Assembly (NCBI GenBank): GCA_003520285.1
Contig: DOVB01000222.1
Span: forward strand, 1 to 6,018
Reading direction: 5' to 3'
Length of the DNA: 6,018 bases
From: Halieaceae bacterium
Lineage (GTDB): Bacteria; Pseudomonadota; Gammaproteobacteria; Pseudomonadales; Halieaceae
This document shows, in pieces, positions 1-5,894 of this stretch. The notes under the pieces were generated by a model, which saw only the letters and a list, made by a program, of their open reading frames with translations, did no database searches and was not told the DNA's origin. Every line of letters begins with the position of its first letter. Position 1 is the stretch's first letter. The position numbers were made by a program, and so were the translations under genes.

Positions 1-270
1 ATAGCCGACCTGAACCCCGACCTGACGATCGACTGTGTGACTATTTTGTCTTTGATGCCGTCTTTATATACCGCGCGAGTGCATATCGCAGGTCAAGATC
101 ACTTGCTGATCGAGAACGGGACATCGATTCGACGCCCCTCTGCGGAGTCTATTAAGCGGGTATTCAGCACCTGCCAGGTCCTCGAGTACCGGCTCGTTCA
201 CGCGAGCGCCTATGATGAAATGATTGGGCAGGGCACCAAGGTCGAGAATACGCTCGAAATCCCCGCTTAA
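1..270 (+). CDS. DUF6482-like small protein, 3' end (5' end outside the window)
   Basis: The frame is open from the first base and ends at TAA 268-270, giving 89 visible residues. A GTG at 37 is a possible internal start, but no ribosome binding site precedes it, so the true start is most likely left of the window. The chain has the pattern I associate with DUF6482: a beta-rich N-terminal half (LYTARVHIAGQDHLLIENG), a helix with RVF, then the signature LVHASAYDEMIG near the C-terminus. Family members are usually about 100 residues, so only around ten are likely missing. No signal peptide or membrane segment is visible, so it should be cytoplasmic. The function of the family is not established and I infer none. 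Its stop codon overlaps that of the opposing acyltransferase gene. The family call is by recognition of the C-terminal pattern only and is moderately sure. Confidence 0.62.
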   Translation: MADLNPDLTIDCVTILSLMPSLYTARVHIAGQDHLLIENGTSIRRPSAESIKRVFSTCQVLEYRLVHASAYDEMIGQGTKVENTLEIPA

Positions 271-1661
271 GACTTGTGACCAAGCGCTGTTATCTGCTCA
301 AAGCCCTGTTTCAGACAGGCCTCGAGTCTATCTGGTTCATCAATTGAGGCTCGGTCTAGCTGAATGCCGATGTGCGCAATGTTGCTCTGGGTGTAGAGCG
401 CGACCATCAGCGCCACCCCGGGCAGAGGTGCAAAAGGATAGGAGCGCGTAATTTTACTGCCCGCTAAATAGGGTGCGAACGGATAGCCCGGAACGTTACT
501 CGCTTGCACGTCAACTTGAGCCATGCTATCAGCTATTCGGTCGACCACAAACTGGGGCGCGCCTTTAACTGTCGGTGCGAGCCAGTCCATCAGCCGCAGC
601 GCGGGTTCTTGGATGGCATTTCTGACTTGATTCGAGATCGAGTCAGCGATCTCATGTGGGTCACTCAGGGCAATGGGCAGAATGATTTTTGCGGGCGCAA
701 TGTGGTTGCCAGCGCTTTGCTCACTCGCGCCACCTTGTCGAATATTGACGGGGATCGTGATAGGCAAACTATCGACTGGGCAGTGCAACTGCTCATGATA
801 GTCTTTTAGACCCAGTGTGAGTGCGGTCAGGTAGCCTTCATTGACTGACCATCCAAGCTGTTTAAGGGCACGCTTGAAGGGGTTGAACTCGAAGTCCCAG
901 GCCAATAAGCCTCGTGCTAGACTCCGCTGCGCAAGTAGTGGCGATGCTGTTGCTTGCGTTGGTCCATACAAACGCTGAATCGAGTCGAGCAAATGCTTAT
1001 CGTCAATCAGGCTTTGAATGGGCGCTTTAATATGGGCGAGGGTGGTTTGAAGTGCGATTTCAGACACTTTTCGGACTGCTGGTAGTGAGTCTTGGATATC
1101 CGCAGAAACACGCTGTAACCAAGATTTTCGCTTCGAGACTGGCAGGTCGGCAAAGTCGCGCCGGCCAGTGGGCTCGGTGTCAAAGAGCGATAGGAACAGC
1201 TGAACCGCACCGACGCCATCGGCCACCGCGTGGTGCATGCGGAATACAAAAGCGGTCGTACCGGCAGGGTGCTGGATATTGTCAATCAGCATTGAGTCCC
1301 ATAAAGGTTTGCTCAGATCGCCAGGTTTGTTCAGAAATGTGCTGGTGAGCGCGAGTAAATCTTGAAACGAACTGCCCTTTGGCATCGCAATGTTTTGAAA
1401 ATGATCGTTTACATTGAATGAGTCGCTCGCTTGCCAGCGGGCAAAGCCCAAGGGTGTCGGTGCCGGTGTTGCGACTTGTCGAAGCCGAATGAAGTCTCGG
1501 CTCGCCCGTTCGAGTTGCTCGAGGAGTCTCGCTTTAGTTGGTTTTTTTTCTAGAATCATGAGCGATAAAACCCAGTTGCGTGTTCTGGGATTTTGCTCTG
1601 CACGCAACATGATCTCGTCGAGCGCACTTAAACGTTCATCGAACTGATAGTCTGTACTCAT
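267..1661 (-). CDS. wax ester synthase/diacylglycerol O-acyltransferase (WS/DGAT)
   Basis: This 464-residue protein belongs to the bacterial WS/DGAT family, which moves acyl groups from acyl-CoA to fatty alcohols or diacylglycerol to form wax esters or triacylglycerols at the inner face of the membrane. Visible landmarks are the N-terminal LSALDEIMLRAE (about 11-22), PLWDSMLID (119-127), the active-site motif HHAVADG (143-149, catalytic His 144 and Asp 148), IPVNIRQ followed by GNH in the middle, and SNVPGYPFAPYLAG (388-401) in the C-terminal DUF1298-type half. Length is normal for the family. I chose ATG 1661 because AGGA (minus strand of 1668-1671) lies six bases upstream and the family's N-terminal motif begins soon after. 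An in-frame ATG at 1724 would add 21 residues, has a weak ribosome site and does not look like family sequence. The N-terminus (AEQNPRTRNWVL) diverges from the common form, so substrate preference cannot be read; a related acyltransferase activity is possible. Confidence 0.9.
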   Translation of the reverse strand: MSTDYQFDERLSALDEIMLRAEQNPRTRNWVLSLMILEKKPTKARLLEQLERASRDFIRLRQVATPAPTPLGFARWQASDSFNVNDHFQNIAMPKGSSFQDLLALTSTFLNKPGDLSKPLWDSMLIDNIQHPAGTTAFVFRMHHAVADGVGAVQLFLSLFDTEPTGRRDFADLPVSKRKSWLQRVSADIQDSLPAVRKVSEIALQTTLAHIKAPIQSLIDDKHLLDSIQRLYGPTQATASPLLAQRSLARGLLAWDFEFNPFKRALKQLGWSVNEGYLTALTLGLKDYHEQLHCPVDSLPITIPVNIRQGGASEQSAGNHIAPAKIILPIALSDPHEIADSISNQVRNAIQEPALRLMDWLAPTVKGAPQFVVDRIADSMAQVDVQASNVPGYPFAPYLAGSKITRSYPFAPLPGVALMVALYTQSNIAHIGIQLDRASIDEPDRLEACLKQGFEQITALGHKS

Positions 1662-1667
1662 AGAAAA

Positions 1668-1673
1668 TCCTGC
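1668..1673 (-). promoter_or_regulatory. ribosome binding site that decides the WS/DGAT start
   Basis: On the minus strand this reads GCAGGA and lies six bases before ATG 1661. The alternative upstream ATG at 1724 has no comparable purine-rich site, so this element supports the shorter, 464-residue protein. Confidence 0.6.
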
Positions 1674-1764
1674 GGCAATGTGCCGTGCGCCATCGCTGCA
1701 GTGTACAACGTCATGGGGCGCCATGAGAACCGTCTAGCCTGGACCTTAAGGCATGTTTGCCCAC

Positions 1765-1779
1765 AAATTACGGTAATTT
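1765..1779. promoter_or_regulatory. operator-like palindrome AAATTAC-G-GTAATTT
   Basis: Seven-base arms are perfectly inverted around a single central base. The site lies 104 bases upstream of the acyltransferase start at 1661 and 41 upstream of the alternative ATG at 1724. Its size and AT-rich half-sites suit a dimeric helix-turn-helix repressor such as a TetR-type protein. No regulator gene is in the window and I could not place a convincing -35/-10 pair beside it, so its role is inference. Confidence 0.4.
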
Positions 1780-1844
1780 TTACGTGACTGTGCGCTTCAC
1801 TACCCAATTGGGAGGCTTAGGCGTTACACTAGTTGGGCTACTGG

Positions 1845-1872
1845 ATGACAAATCCGAGTTAATAACGATAAA
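1845..1872 (+). promoter_or_regulatory. possible sigma-70 promoter for the small frame at 1902
   Basis: ATGACA (1845-1850) matches the -35 consensus at five of six positions and GATAAA (1867-1872) matches the -10 consensus at four of six, with a 16-base spacer. Transcription would begin near 1879, leaving a short leader that contains AAGGGG (1889-1894) before ATG 1902. Such matches occur by chance in AT-rich gaps, but the ordered combination with a ribosome site and start codon gives it some weight. Confidence 0.3.
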
Positions 1873-1901
1873 CCACAAGGTGTCATTGAAGGGGTCACGC
1901 T

Positions 1902-1964
1902 ATGATAAATACCCGATTAAAAGCGCTATGCGTTGCATTTTCCGCCGCCTCCATCAAACAGTAG
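1902..1964 (+). CDS. tiny signal-peptide-like ORF (20 residues), possibly a decayed 5' gene end
   Basis: ATG 1902 is preceded by AAGGGG (1889-1894) with a seven-base gap, a good ribosome binding site. The peptide starts MINTRLKALCVAFSAAS and stops at TAG 1962-1964. A short basic N-terminus (Arg, Lys) followed by a hydrophobic stretch ending in small residues is what a Sec signal peptide looks like. I recognise no family. Three readings are possible: the surviving 5' end of a lost exported-protein gene, a real microprotein or leader peptide, or chance. A further short frame, ATG 1972 to TAA 2076 (34 residues, MSGQLRKALYLGLFIVK at its start), follows in another frame and is also basic then hydrophobic, but it lacks a good ribosome site. 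Confidence that it is translated is low. Confidence 0.28.
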   Translation: MINTRLKALCVAFSAASIKQ

Positions 1965-2093
1965 CCCACTTATGTCTGGACAACTTCGCAAAGCTCTTTA
2001 CTTAGGTCTTTTTATCGTTAAAAGCTTATCCAGGTCCCCTCGGATTTATGACATCCAGTGGCGCATCGAGACATAATTTGGCGCTTGATGACG

Positions 2094-2125
2094 TTTATTT
2101 CTAGGACGCCTTGTCCTTAAATAAA
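2094..2125. repeat. imperfect inverted repeat
   Basis: TTTATTT (2094-2100) pairs with AAATAAA (2119-2125), and AGGAC (2103-2107) pairs with GTCCT (2113-2117), with a five-base loop and a small internal mismatch (CT opposite T). That makes twelve base pairs in all. Neither strand has a T-run after the stem, so I do not call it a terminator. Confidence 0.5.
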
Positions 2126-2146
2126 GCCTCTAACAAATGCGACTCT

Positions 2147-2160
2147 ACTTTTCGAAAAGT
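2147..2160. repeat. perfect 14-base palindrome ACTTTTCGAAAAGT
   Basis: Both strands read identically over all fourteen bases. It lies between two other inverted repeats (2094-2125 and 2174-2191) in the gene-poor gap. A palindrome with no spacer cannot form a hairpin with a loop easily, so a protein binding site is a likelier role than an RNA structure. Function is unknown. Confidence 0.5.
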
Positions 2161-2300
2161 TTCAAGCAAAAAACTATCGATGACATGATAGCAAGGTCTT
2201 TACATATGCGTCATCCGAGCAGCTGGGGAATTCTGGCGTTTCAAACATTGGTTTGCCGGCGAGGATATCGACTCGTCTTTTGAACACCGTTTGGGTGATA

Positions 2301-2325
2301 GAAAGGCGCCCTGAGGGCGCCTTTC
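2301..2325 (-). terminator. terminator hairpin downstream of the TonB-dependent receptor gene
   Basis: GAAAGGCGCCC (2301-2311) and GGGCGCCTTTC (2315-2325) are perfect 11-base inverted arms around a three-base loop. The hairpin begins 32 bases past the receptor stop codon. On the minus strand the stem ends in CCTTTC followed by TATCA, a weak T-tract, with part of the run inside the stem. The GC-rich core and position make an intrinsic terminator very likely. The opposite strand lacks a following T-run, so two-way action is less certain. Confidence 0.8.
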
Positions 2326-2356
2326 GAGAACGTACTCCAACGCACGTTAGGTTGAT

Positions 2357-4780
2357 TTATTCAAAGTTGTACTTCACCGTGAGGCCATACGTGCGAGGCT
2401 GATTGGGGTAGCCGCTGAGGCTTCCGGCTTGTGCCACTGAAGGGAATGCTGAGAGCAGGTATTTATCATTGTTCAGGTTACGACCCCACAGGTTGAAGTC
2501 TAGGCCGTTGCTGAGCTTAAAGCCGGCGCTGGCGTTGAACATATTGATTTCCCGTGAAGCAACGGATGACGGTAGGTTATCCACTACCTGCACGTCTTCC
2601 TCGTACACGTGCTCGACACGGACATAGCTATAGATGTCACCAATGGCGAACTTGTAGGTCACGTTGGTGTTGGCCGAAAACTCGGGGATGCCAGCAGGCT
2701 GTTGGCCCGATAGGTCGGTAAGTCCATTTGGTCCCAGTGCATCTTGGAAATCGTCATAGAGCGGGTCTAGCCATGTGCCTGCAAAGCCAATGCGCAGCCC
2801 CTCAACGGGTATCCACGTGGCATCTAGCTCCAAGCCCTCGGTCGATTGCTTACCCGCATTAGCCAGATTGAATCCGGTACCCGAGAAGATATTCGATTGG
2901 AAGCCCTCGATCTCCTGGTCGAAGACGGCAAGGTTGATGGCAAAGGTATCCCATTCGCCCTTTAAGCCCACCTCATAAACGGTCGATTCCTCGGGCCCTG
3001 CAATGCGAGTTGCGGGGTCTGATGCACCGGGGTAATTAGACACGCCTGGTGGTAAACCCAAGGCTGGCAGTGCAGGCAACGCCTGGTCACCGGCTGCTAG
3101 TAACGCGGCTAAGTCGGCTGCGATAGGACCGGTATCCTGCGAAAGGTTCCAAGACGTCGCTTTGAAGCCTGTGCTGACACCGCCGTAGACGCTGACGTTC
3201 GGTGATAGATCGTAGGCTAGACGAACGCTGTACGTGCTTTTGCTGTCATCACTCTTACCGTCTTCTACTGAGTTGGGGTAGCTGACGAAGGGGGGGAGGA
3301 ATTGAGCTGCTTCAAGACCACCAAGCCCTATGGCCGCCAGTGGTAGGGTGCCAAATAAATTGTTGTTGATTACGTCCGCTGAGGCTTCTTTCTCTGACGT
3401 TGTGTAGTTAGCCCCCACGGTAAGCGTGAGTGCATCAGTAAGATCAACGTCAAACTGCGCAAACAATGACAGCGTCTCGTCGTCAAGCGCGTAGTTTTCC
3501 AGTAGGTTGCCCGTTCCTTCAGCGTAAAATGTGCCAACGGGTAAACCTAACGCGCCTTCAACAAACGCCAGATCAACCGGCGAGCCCGCCGCTGCCAGCA
3601 GTCCATCGACATAGGGACGGAATGCGCGACCGAGTCCGAAGGTTTCGTCGTTTGTTACCTCCTCATTAAAATAGAATGCACCCACCATCCATTGCAGCGG
3701 GCCATCACCCGTTGAGGTGAGTCGCAGTTCCTGGGTGAAGGTGTCGATTTGGGTATCACGTGTGTCTGCCGCGTTGGGGCTAACAAGCTTGGCACTGGTG
3801 AAATCGACATCACCGGATTGGAACTGGTCGAGGGTGCGGAACGCCGTAATTGAGGTCACGCTGAAGTTGCTGAAGGCATAGTCGATGTGTAGCGATGTGC
3901 CTTGGGTCTCAATGACATTAGCGGGATCAAAGTCTTGATAGTTCTCATAGGCAAAAGGGTCATTCCCTATCAAGTCGCCTCCCAATGCTCGAATAAGGTT
4001 GCCGGTGGGCCCGTCAACAAGATTACCCACGCCACAACAGACTTCATCGATCTCTTCCGCGTCGACAATTAAACGGATCTCGGCTTTGTCGGAGGGTGCC
4101 CACAGTAACTGCCCGCGAAAGTTCCAACGATTGAGCTCGTTGAAAGCGTTGCCGGTGGTGAGGTTATCGAAGTAGCCATCGCGCTCGTTAGCACTGGCAA
4201 ACAAGCTGAAACCAACGGTATCTGACAGCGGACCGGTGACATCGCCCCGAATAATCGTTTGGTTGTAATTACCCACCGTGCCGCCAATGGAACCTATGAA
4301 GCCATCCATATCCGGTTTGGCGGTTACCACACTGATGACACCAGCTGACGCGTTTTTACCAAAAAGTGTGCTCTGCGGACCACGCAACACCTCTATGCGC
4401 TCAACCTTAGGTAAGTCAGCCAGAGCACTGCCCACTCGTGAGCGATACACCCCATCGACAAAGACACCCACGGAAGGCTCGATACCAGGGTTATTAGCGC
4501 CGTTACCAAAACCCCGAATAATGAAGTTTGTTTGCGCGCTGCCCTGCAGCTGAGTCACCCGTAAACTGGGAACAAGCGTCTGCAGGTCTTTGATGTCTAA
4601 GACTTGCGACTGCTCAATCGATTCCGCACTCACCACAGACACGGCGATAGGTATTTCTTGCAATGTTTGCTGGCGTTTTGCCGCTGTTACGATGACCTCT
4701 TCCAATGTGTCTTGTGCTTGGACGTTGAGAGCGAGGGCAAAAGCTAAAAAGGGAATGATACTAATACTCGTCGCGCGCAT
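2357..4780 (-). CDS. TonB-dependent outer-membrane receptor
   Basis: This complete 807-residue receptor would take up a ligand across the outer membrane using energy from TonB-ExbB-ExbD. A signal peptide (about 1-23, cleavage after VQAQ) is followed by the TonB box region EEVIVTA (about 27-33). The plug domain spans roughly 40-155 and shows IPIAVSVV, FIIRGFGNG (86-94), VGVFVDGVYRSR (104-115) and VERIEVLRGPQSTLFGKNA (126-144). The 22-stranded barrel fills the rest, with YGGVSTGFKA (532-541), GLKGEW and the C-terminal RNLNNDKY and YGLTVKYNFE. The aromatic Phe is the next-to-last residue rather than the last. ATG 4780 is certain because AAGGAG sits six bases upstream and the signal peptide follows at once. 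Oddities are a vicinal Cys pair (248-249, EVCCGVG) and Ala/Leu/Pro-rich loops around 392-417, 477-499 and 554-580. The ligand cannot be read. The style resembles the large receptor families of marine and sphingomonad bacteria that lack known siderophore partners. No transport neighbours are present. Confidence 0.96.
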   Translation of the reverse strand: MRATSISIIPFLAFALALNVQAQDTLEEVIVTAAKRQQTLQEIPIAVSVVSAESIEQSQVLDIKDLQTLVPSLRVTQLQGSAQTNFIIRGFGNGANNPGIEPSVGVFVDGVYRSRVGSALADLPKVERIEVLRGPQSTLFGKNASAGVISVVTAKPDMDGFIGSIGGTVGNYNQTIIRGDVTGPLSDTVGFSLFASANERDGYFDNLTTGNAFNELNRWNFRGQLLWAPSDKAEIRLIVDAEEIDEVCCGVGNLVDGPTGNLIRALGGDLIGNDPFAYENYQDFDPANVIETQGTSLHIDYAFSNFSVTSITAFRTLDQFQSGDVDFTSAKLVSPNAADTRDTQIDTFTQELRLTSTGDGPLQWMVGAFYFNEEVTNDETFGLGRAFRPYVDGLLAAAGSPVDLAFVEGALGLPVGTFYAEGTGNLLENYALDDETLSLFAQFDVDLTDALTLTVGANYTTSEKEASADVINNNLFGTLPLAAIGLGGLEAAQFLPPFVSYPNSVEDGKSDDSKSTYSVRLAYDLSPNVSVYGGVSTGFKATSWNLSQDTGPIAADLAALLAAGDQALPALPALGLPPGVSNYPGASDPATRIAGPEESTVYEVGLKGEWDTFAINLAVFDQEIEGFQSNIFSGTGFNLANAGKQSTEGLELDATWIPVEGLRIGFAGTWLDPLYDDFQDALGPNGLTDLSGQQPAGIPEFSANTNVTYKFAIGDIYSYVRVEHVYEEDVQVVDNLPSSVASREINMFNASAGFKLSNGLDFNLWGRNLNNDKYLLSAFPSVAQAGSLSGYPNQPRTYGLTVKYNFE

Positions 4781-4786
4781 AGAGTA

Positions 4787-4792
4787 CTCCTT
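4787..4792 (-). promoter_or_regulatory. strong Shine-Dalgarno site of the receptor gene
   Basis: The minus strand reads AAGGAG six bases before ATG 4780, a near-ideal ribosome binding site that fixes the start and suggests efficient translation. Upstream, 4801-4815 is AT-rich, but I found only weak promoter matches (TTGTTG, 18 bases, TATGTG on the minus strand), so no promoter is called. Confidence 0.8.
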
Positions 4793-4873
4793 GTCATTGG
4801 TATTATTTTAATTTTCAGTCGCACATACTTGGACGCGCCACAATGCAACAATTTAGCCCTTCTTCTAATTGAG

Positions 4874-4920
4874 GTCAACCGCTTTGGATCGCAGTTGACT
4901 CTCTCGGCACCTCTGCGATC
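4874..4920. repeat. two interlocking inverted repeats upstream of the receptor gene
   Basis: The larger pair is GATCGCAG (4887-4894) and CTGCGATC (4913-4920), perfect eight-base arms 18 bases apart. The smaller is GTCAAC (4874-4879) and GTTGAC (4894-4899). The second arm of the small pair begins at the last base of the first arm of the large pair, so the two structures cannot both form as simple hairpins. They lie about 95-140 bases upstream of the receptor start and about 160 bases past the end of the IS91 transposase remnant. They could therefore be receptor control elements or remains of the IS terminus. The pairing is seen and the role is inferred. Confidence 0.45.
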
Positions 4921-5076
4921 GAGCCCGAATCTGACTGAGGGGGATCCCGCAACTCTGAAAACTTGCCCTAATCATTTCCACTAACGGCTCCTTTTTCAAC
5001 AACCAACGCGACGAATCCTTGGGACGATGACGTGAGTGCAGGATCTCGGTCGGTCTAGTTGCTTTCGACCTCGTAA

Positions 5077-5866
5077 GTCAAACAGGATCAATTGCGATGC
5101 AACCGGCGGTTTCCGGGTTGCGGGTAACGCCCCGTCTGATTTCGGCTCTCTGCTTCAGGTGCCCCGGGTTCTGCTTAATTGTCACAGAGTCTTCGATATA
5201 GGCGATGACTTTCATGGCGCCGCTGTAGCCGTTACAGGTCTGGATATCCTTGAATACCCACTTTAACTGTTGCGTCCGGGTCATCGTGGTTCATTATTTG
5301 GTGTCTGTTGGAGGTTCATCCAATACTTCATACCTGTTCCCTCTGCCCCGCTTTACCTAAGTCAATAACTCATGATTTTGGCTATGTATATGTCATCGAA
5401 AAACAGTATGTGGGGCGCTCCTGTGCATTTTACGCGCCTGAGGCGTTTATGTATGCGTCCATACACATCAAGTGAATGTTGGAGTTTAGTGCTTTGCCGA
5501 AGTGCTGGATCGAGTTGATGGCGCCGGTCTTCTCTGCCTCGTGAGTGTAACCTGTTTTCTTGATCAGATGCGTTGCGATGACGCGGTAAACGATGCCCAG
5601 GCACTCGGCTCATGATCTCCGGCCTGCTGGCGACCAGAAGGCGCAATTGAAATGGAGGGCTTAGCAACAGCGGCCGCATAGCTTTTTCGGGTAAGATTTC
5701 ATCTATCAATAAGGCCGCGCTTTCGGCCATGCGCAGCACCCCGGATCTGGGATAGAAGCCCCTATGCTCGCCTCAAGCGCCTACTTTCGGTGCAGTTGAA
5801 CGCAATCAGGTACTCGGCGTGACACGACTCACAATGTGTCCAAAGAAAGCCGTGCTCTAACGTGAC
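5077..5866 (-). pseudogene. IS91-family transposase remnant, multiply frameshifted and internally deleted
   Basis: Successive minus-strand frames spell out an IS91-type (HUH) transposase. From 5866 comes LEHGFLWTHCESCHAEYLIAFNC, then a stop at 5764-5762. A second frame from about 5760 reads GFYPRSG, RMAESAALLIDE, PFQLRLLVASRPEIMSRV. An extra base in the CCC at 5596-5598 shifts it into a third frame, IVYRVIATHLIKKTGYTH, TGAINSIQHFGKALNSNIH, ending at TAA 5432-5430. After a gap, ATG 5284 opens LKWVFKDIQTC, MKVIAYIED, IKQNPGHLKQRAE. A further shift near 5135 leads into LPATRKPPVASQLILFD, ending at 5077. About 80 N-terminal residues and roughly 200 internal ones, including the tyrosine region, are missing. 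The second N-terminal zinc pair (usually CPSC) is YPRS, the C-terminal CxxC is reduced to CNGYSG, and the expected HFH of the HUH motif has become IHLMC. The gene cannot encode an active enzyme. Family assignment rests on many remembered motifs in the right order and is fairly sure. Confidence 0.82.
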
Positions 5867-5894
5867 TCCGGCACGTGTTTGTTGTTGCGTCTAA

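Larger units (their letters stand above)
1662..2356. other. gene-poor interval between WS/DGAT and receptor genes
   Basis: This stretch of nearly 700 bases holds no convincing full-length gene. The longest frame (TTG 1757 to TAG 2005, plus strand, 82 codons) has a poor start and no recognisable domain. What can be seen is an operator-like palindrome at 1765-1779, a tiny signal-peptide-like frame at 1902-1964 with promoter-like and ribosome-binding sequences, three inverted repeats between 2094 and 2191, a coding-looking but startless frame at 2192-2314, and the terminator hairpin at 2301-2325. The mixture of short protein-like scraps suggests decayed genes, which is an inference. Confidence 0.6.

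Noticed and set aside
1662..1724. N-terminal extension of the acyltransferase from ATG 1724
   Set aside because: The extra 21 residues do not resemble the family, and the ribosome site before ATG 1661 is clearly better.
1757..2005. Plus-strand 82-codon frame in the gap
   Set aside because: It starts at TTG with no ribosome site, shows no recognisable domain, and overlaps the better supported small frame at 1902 in another phase.
2094..2125. Hairpin considered as an intrinsic terminator
   Set aside because: The outer stem is AT-rich and no T-run follows on either strand. No gene end lies close by.
5036..5266. Plus-strand 76-codon frame opposite the transposase tail
   Set aside because: It is antisense to the recognisable transposase sequence, with no ribosome site or domain.
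5078..5284. Minus-strand 68-codon frame as a small independent protein
   Set aside because: It matches the C-terminal region of IS91-type transposases and is best read as the tail of the same pseudogene.
5362..5739. Minus-strand 125-codon frame as an independent gene
   Set aside because: Its first third is a recognisable IS91 transposase segment and the rest is out-of-frame translation after the extra base at 5596-5598. It is part of the pseudogene.
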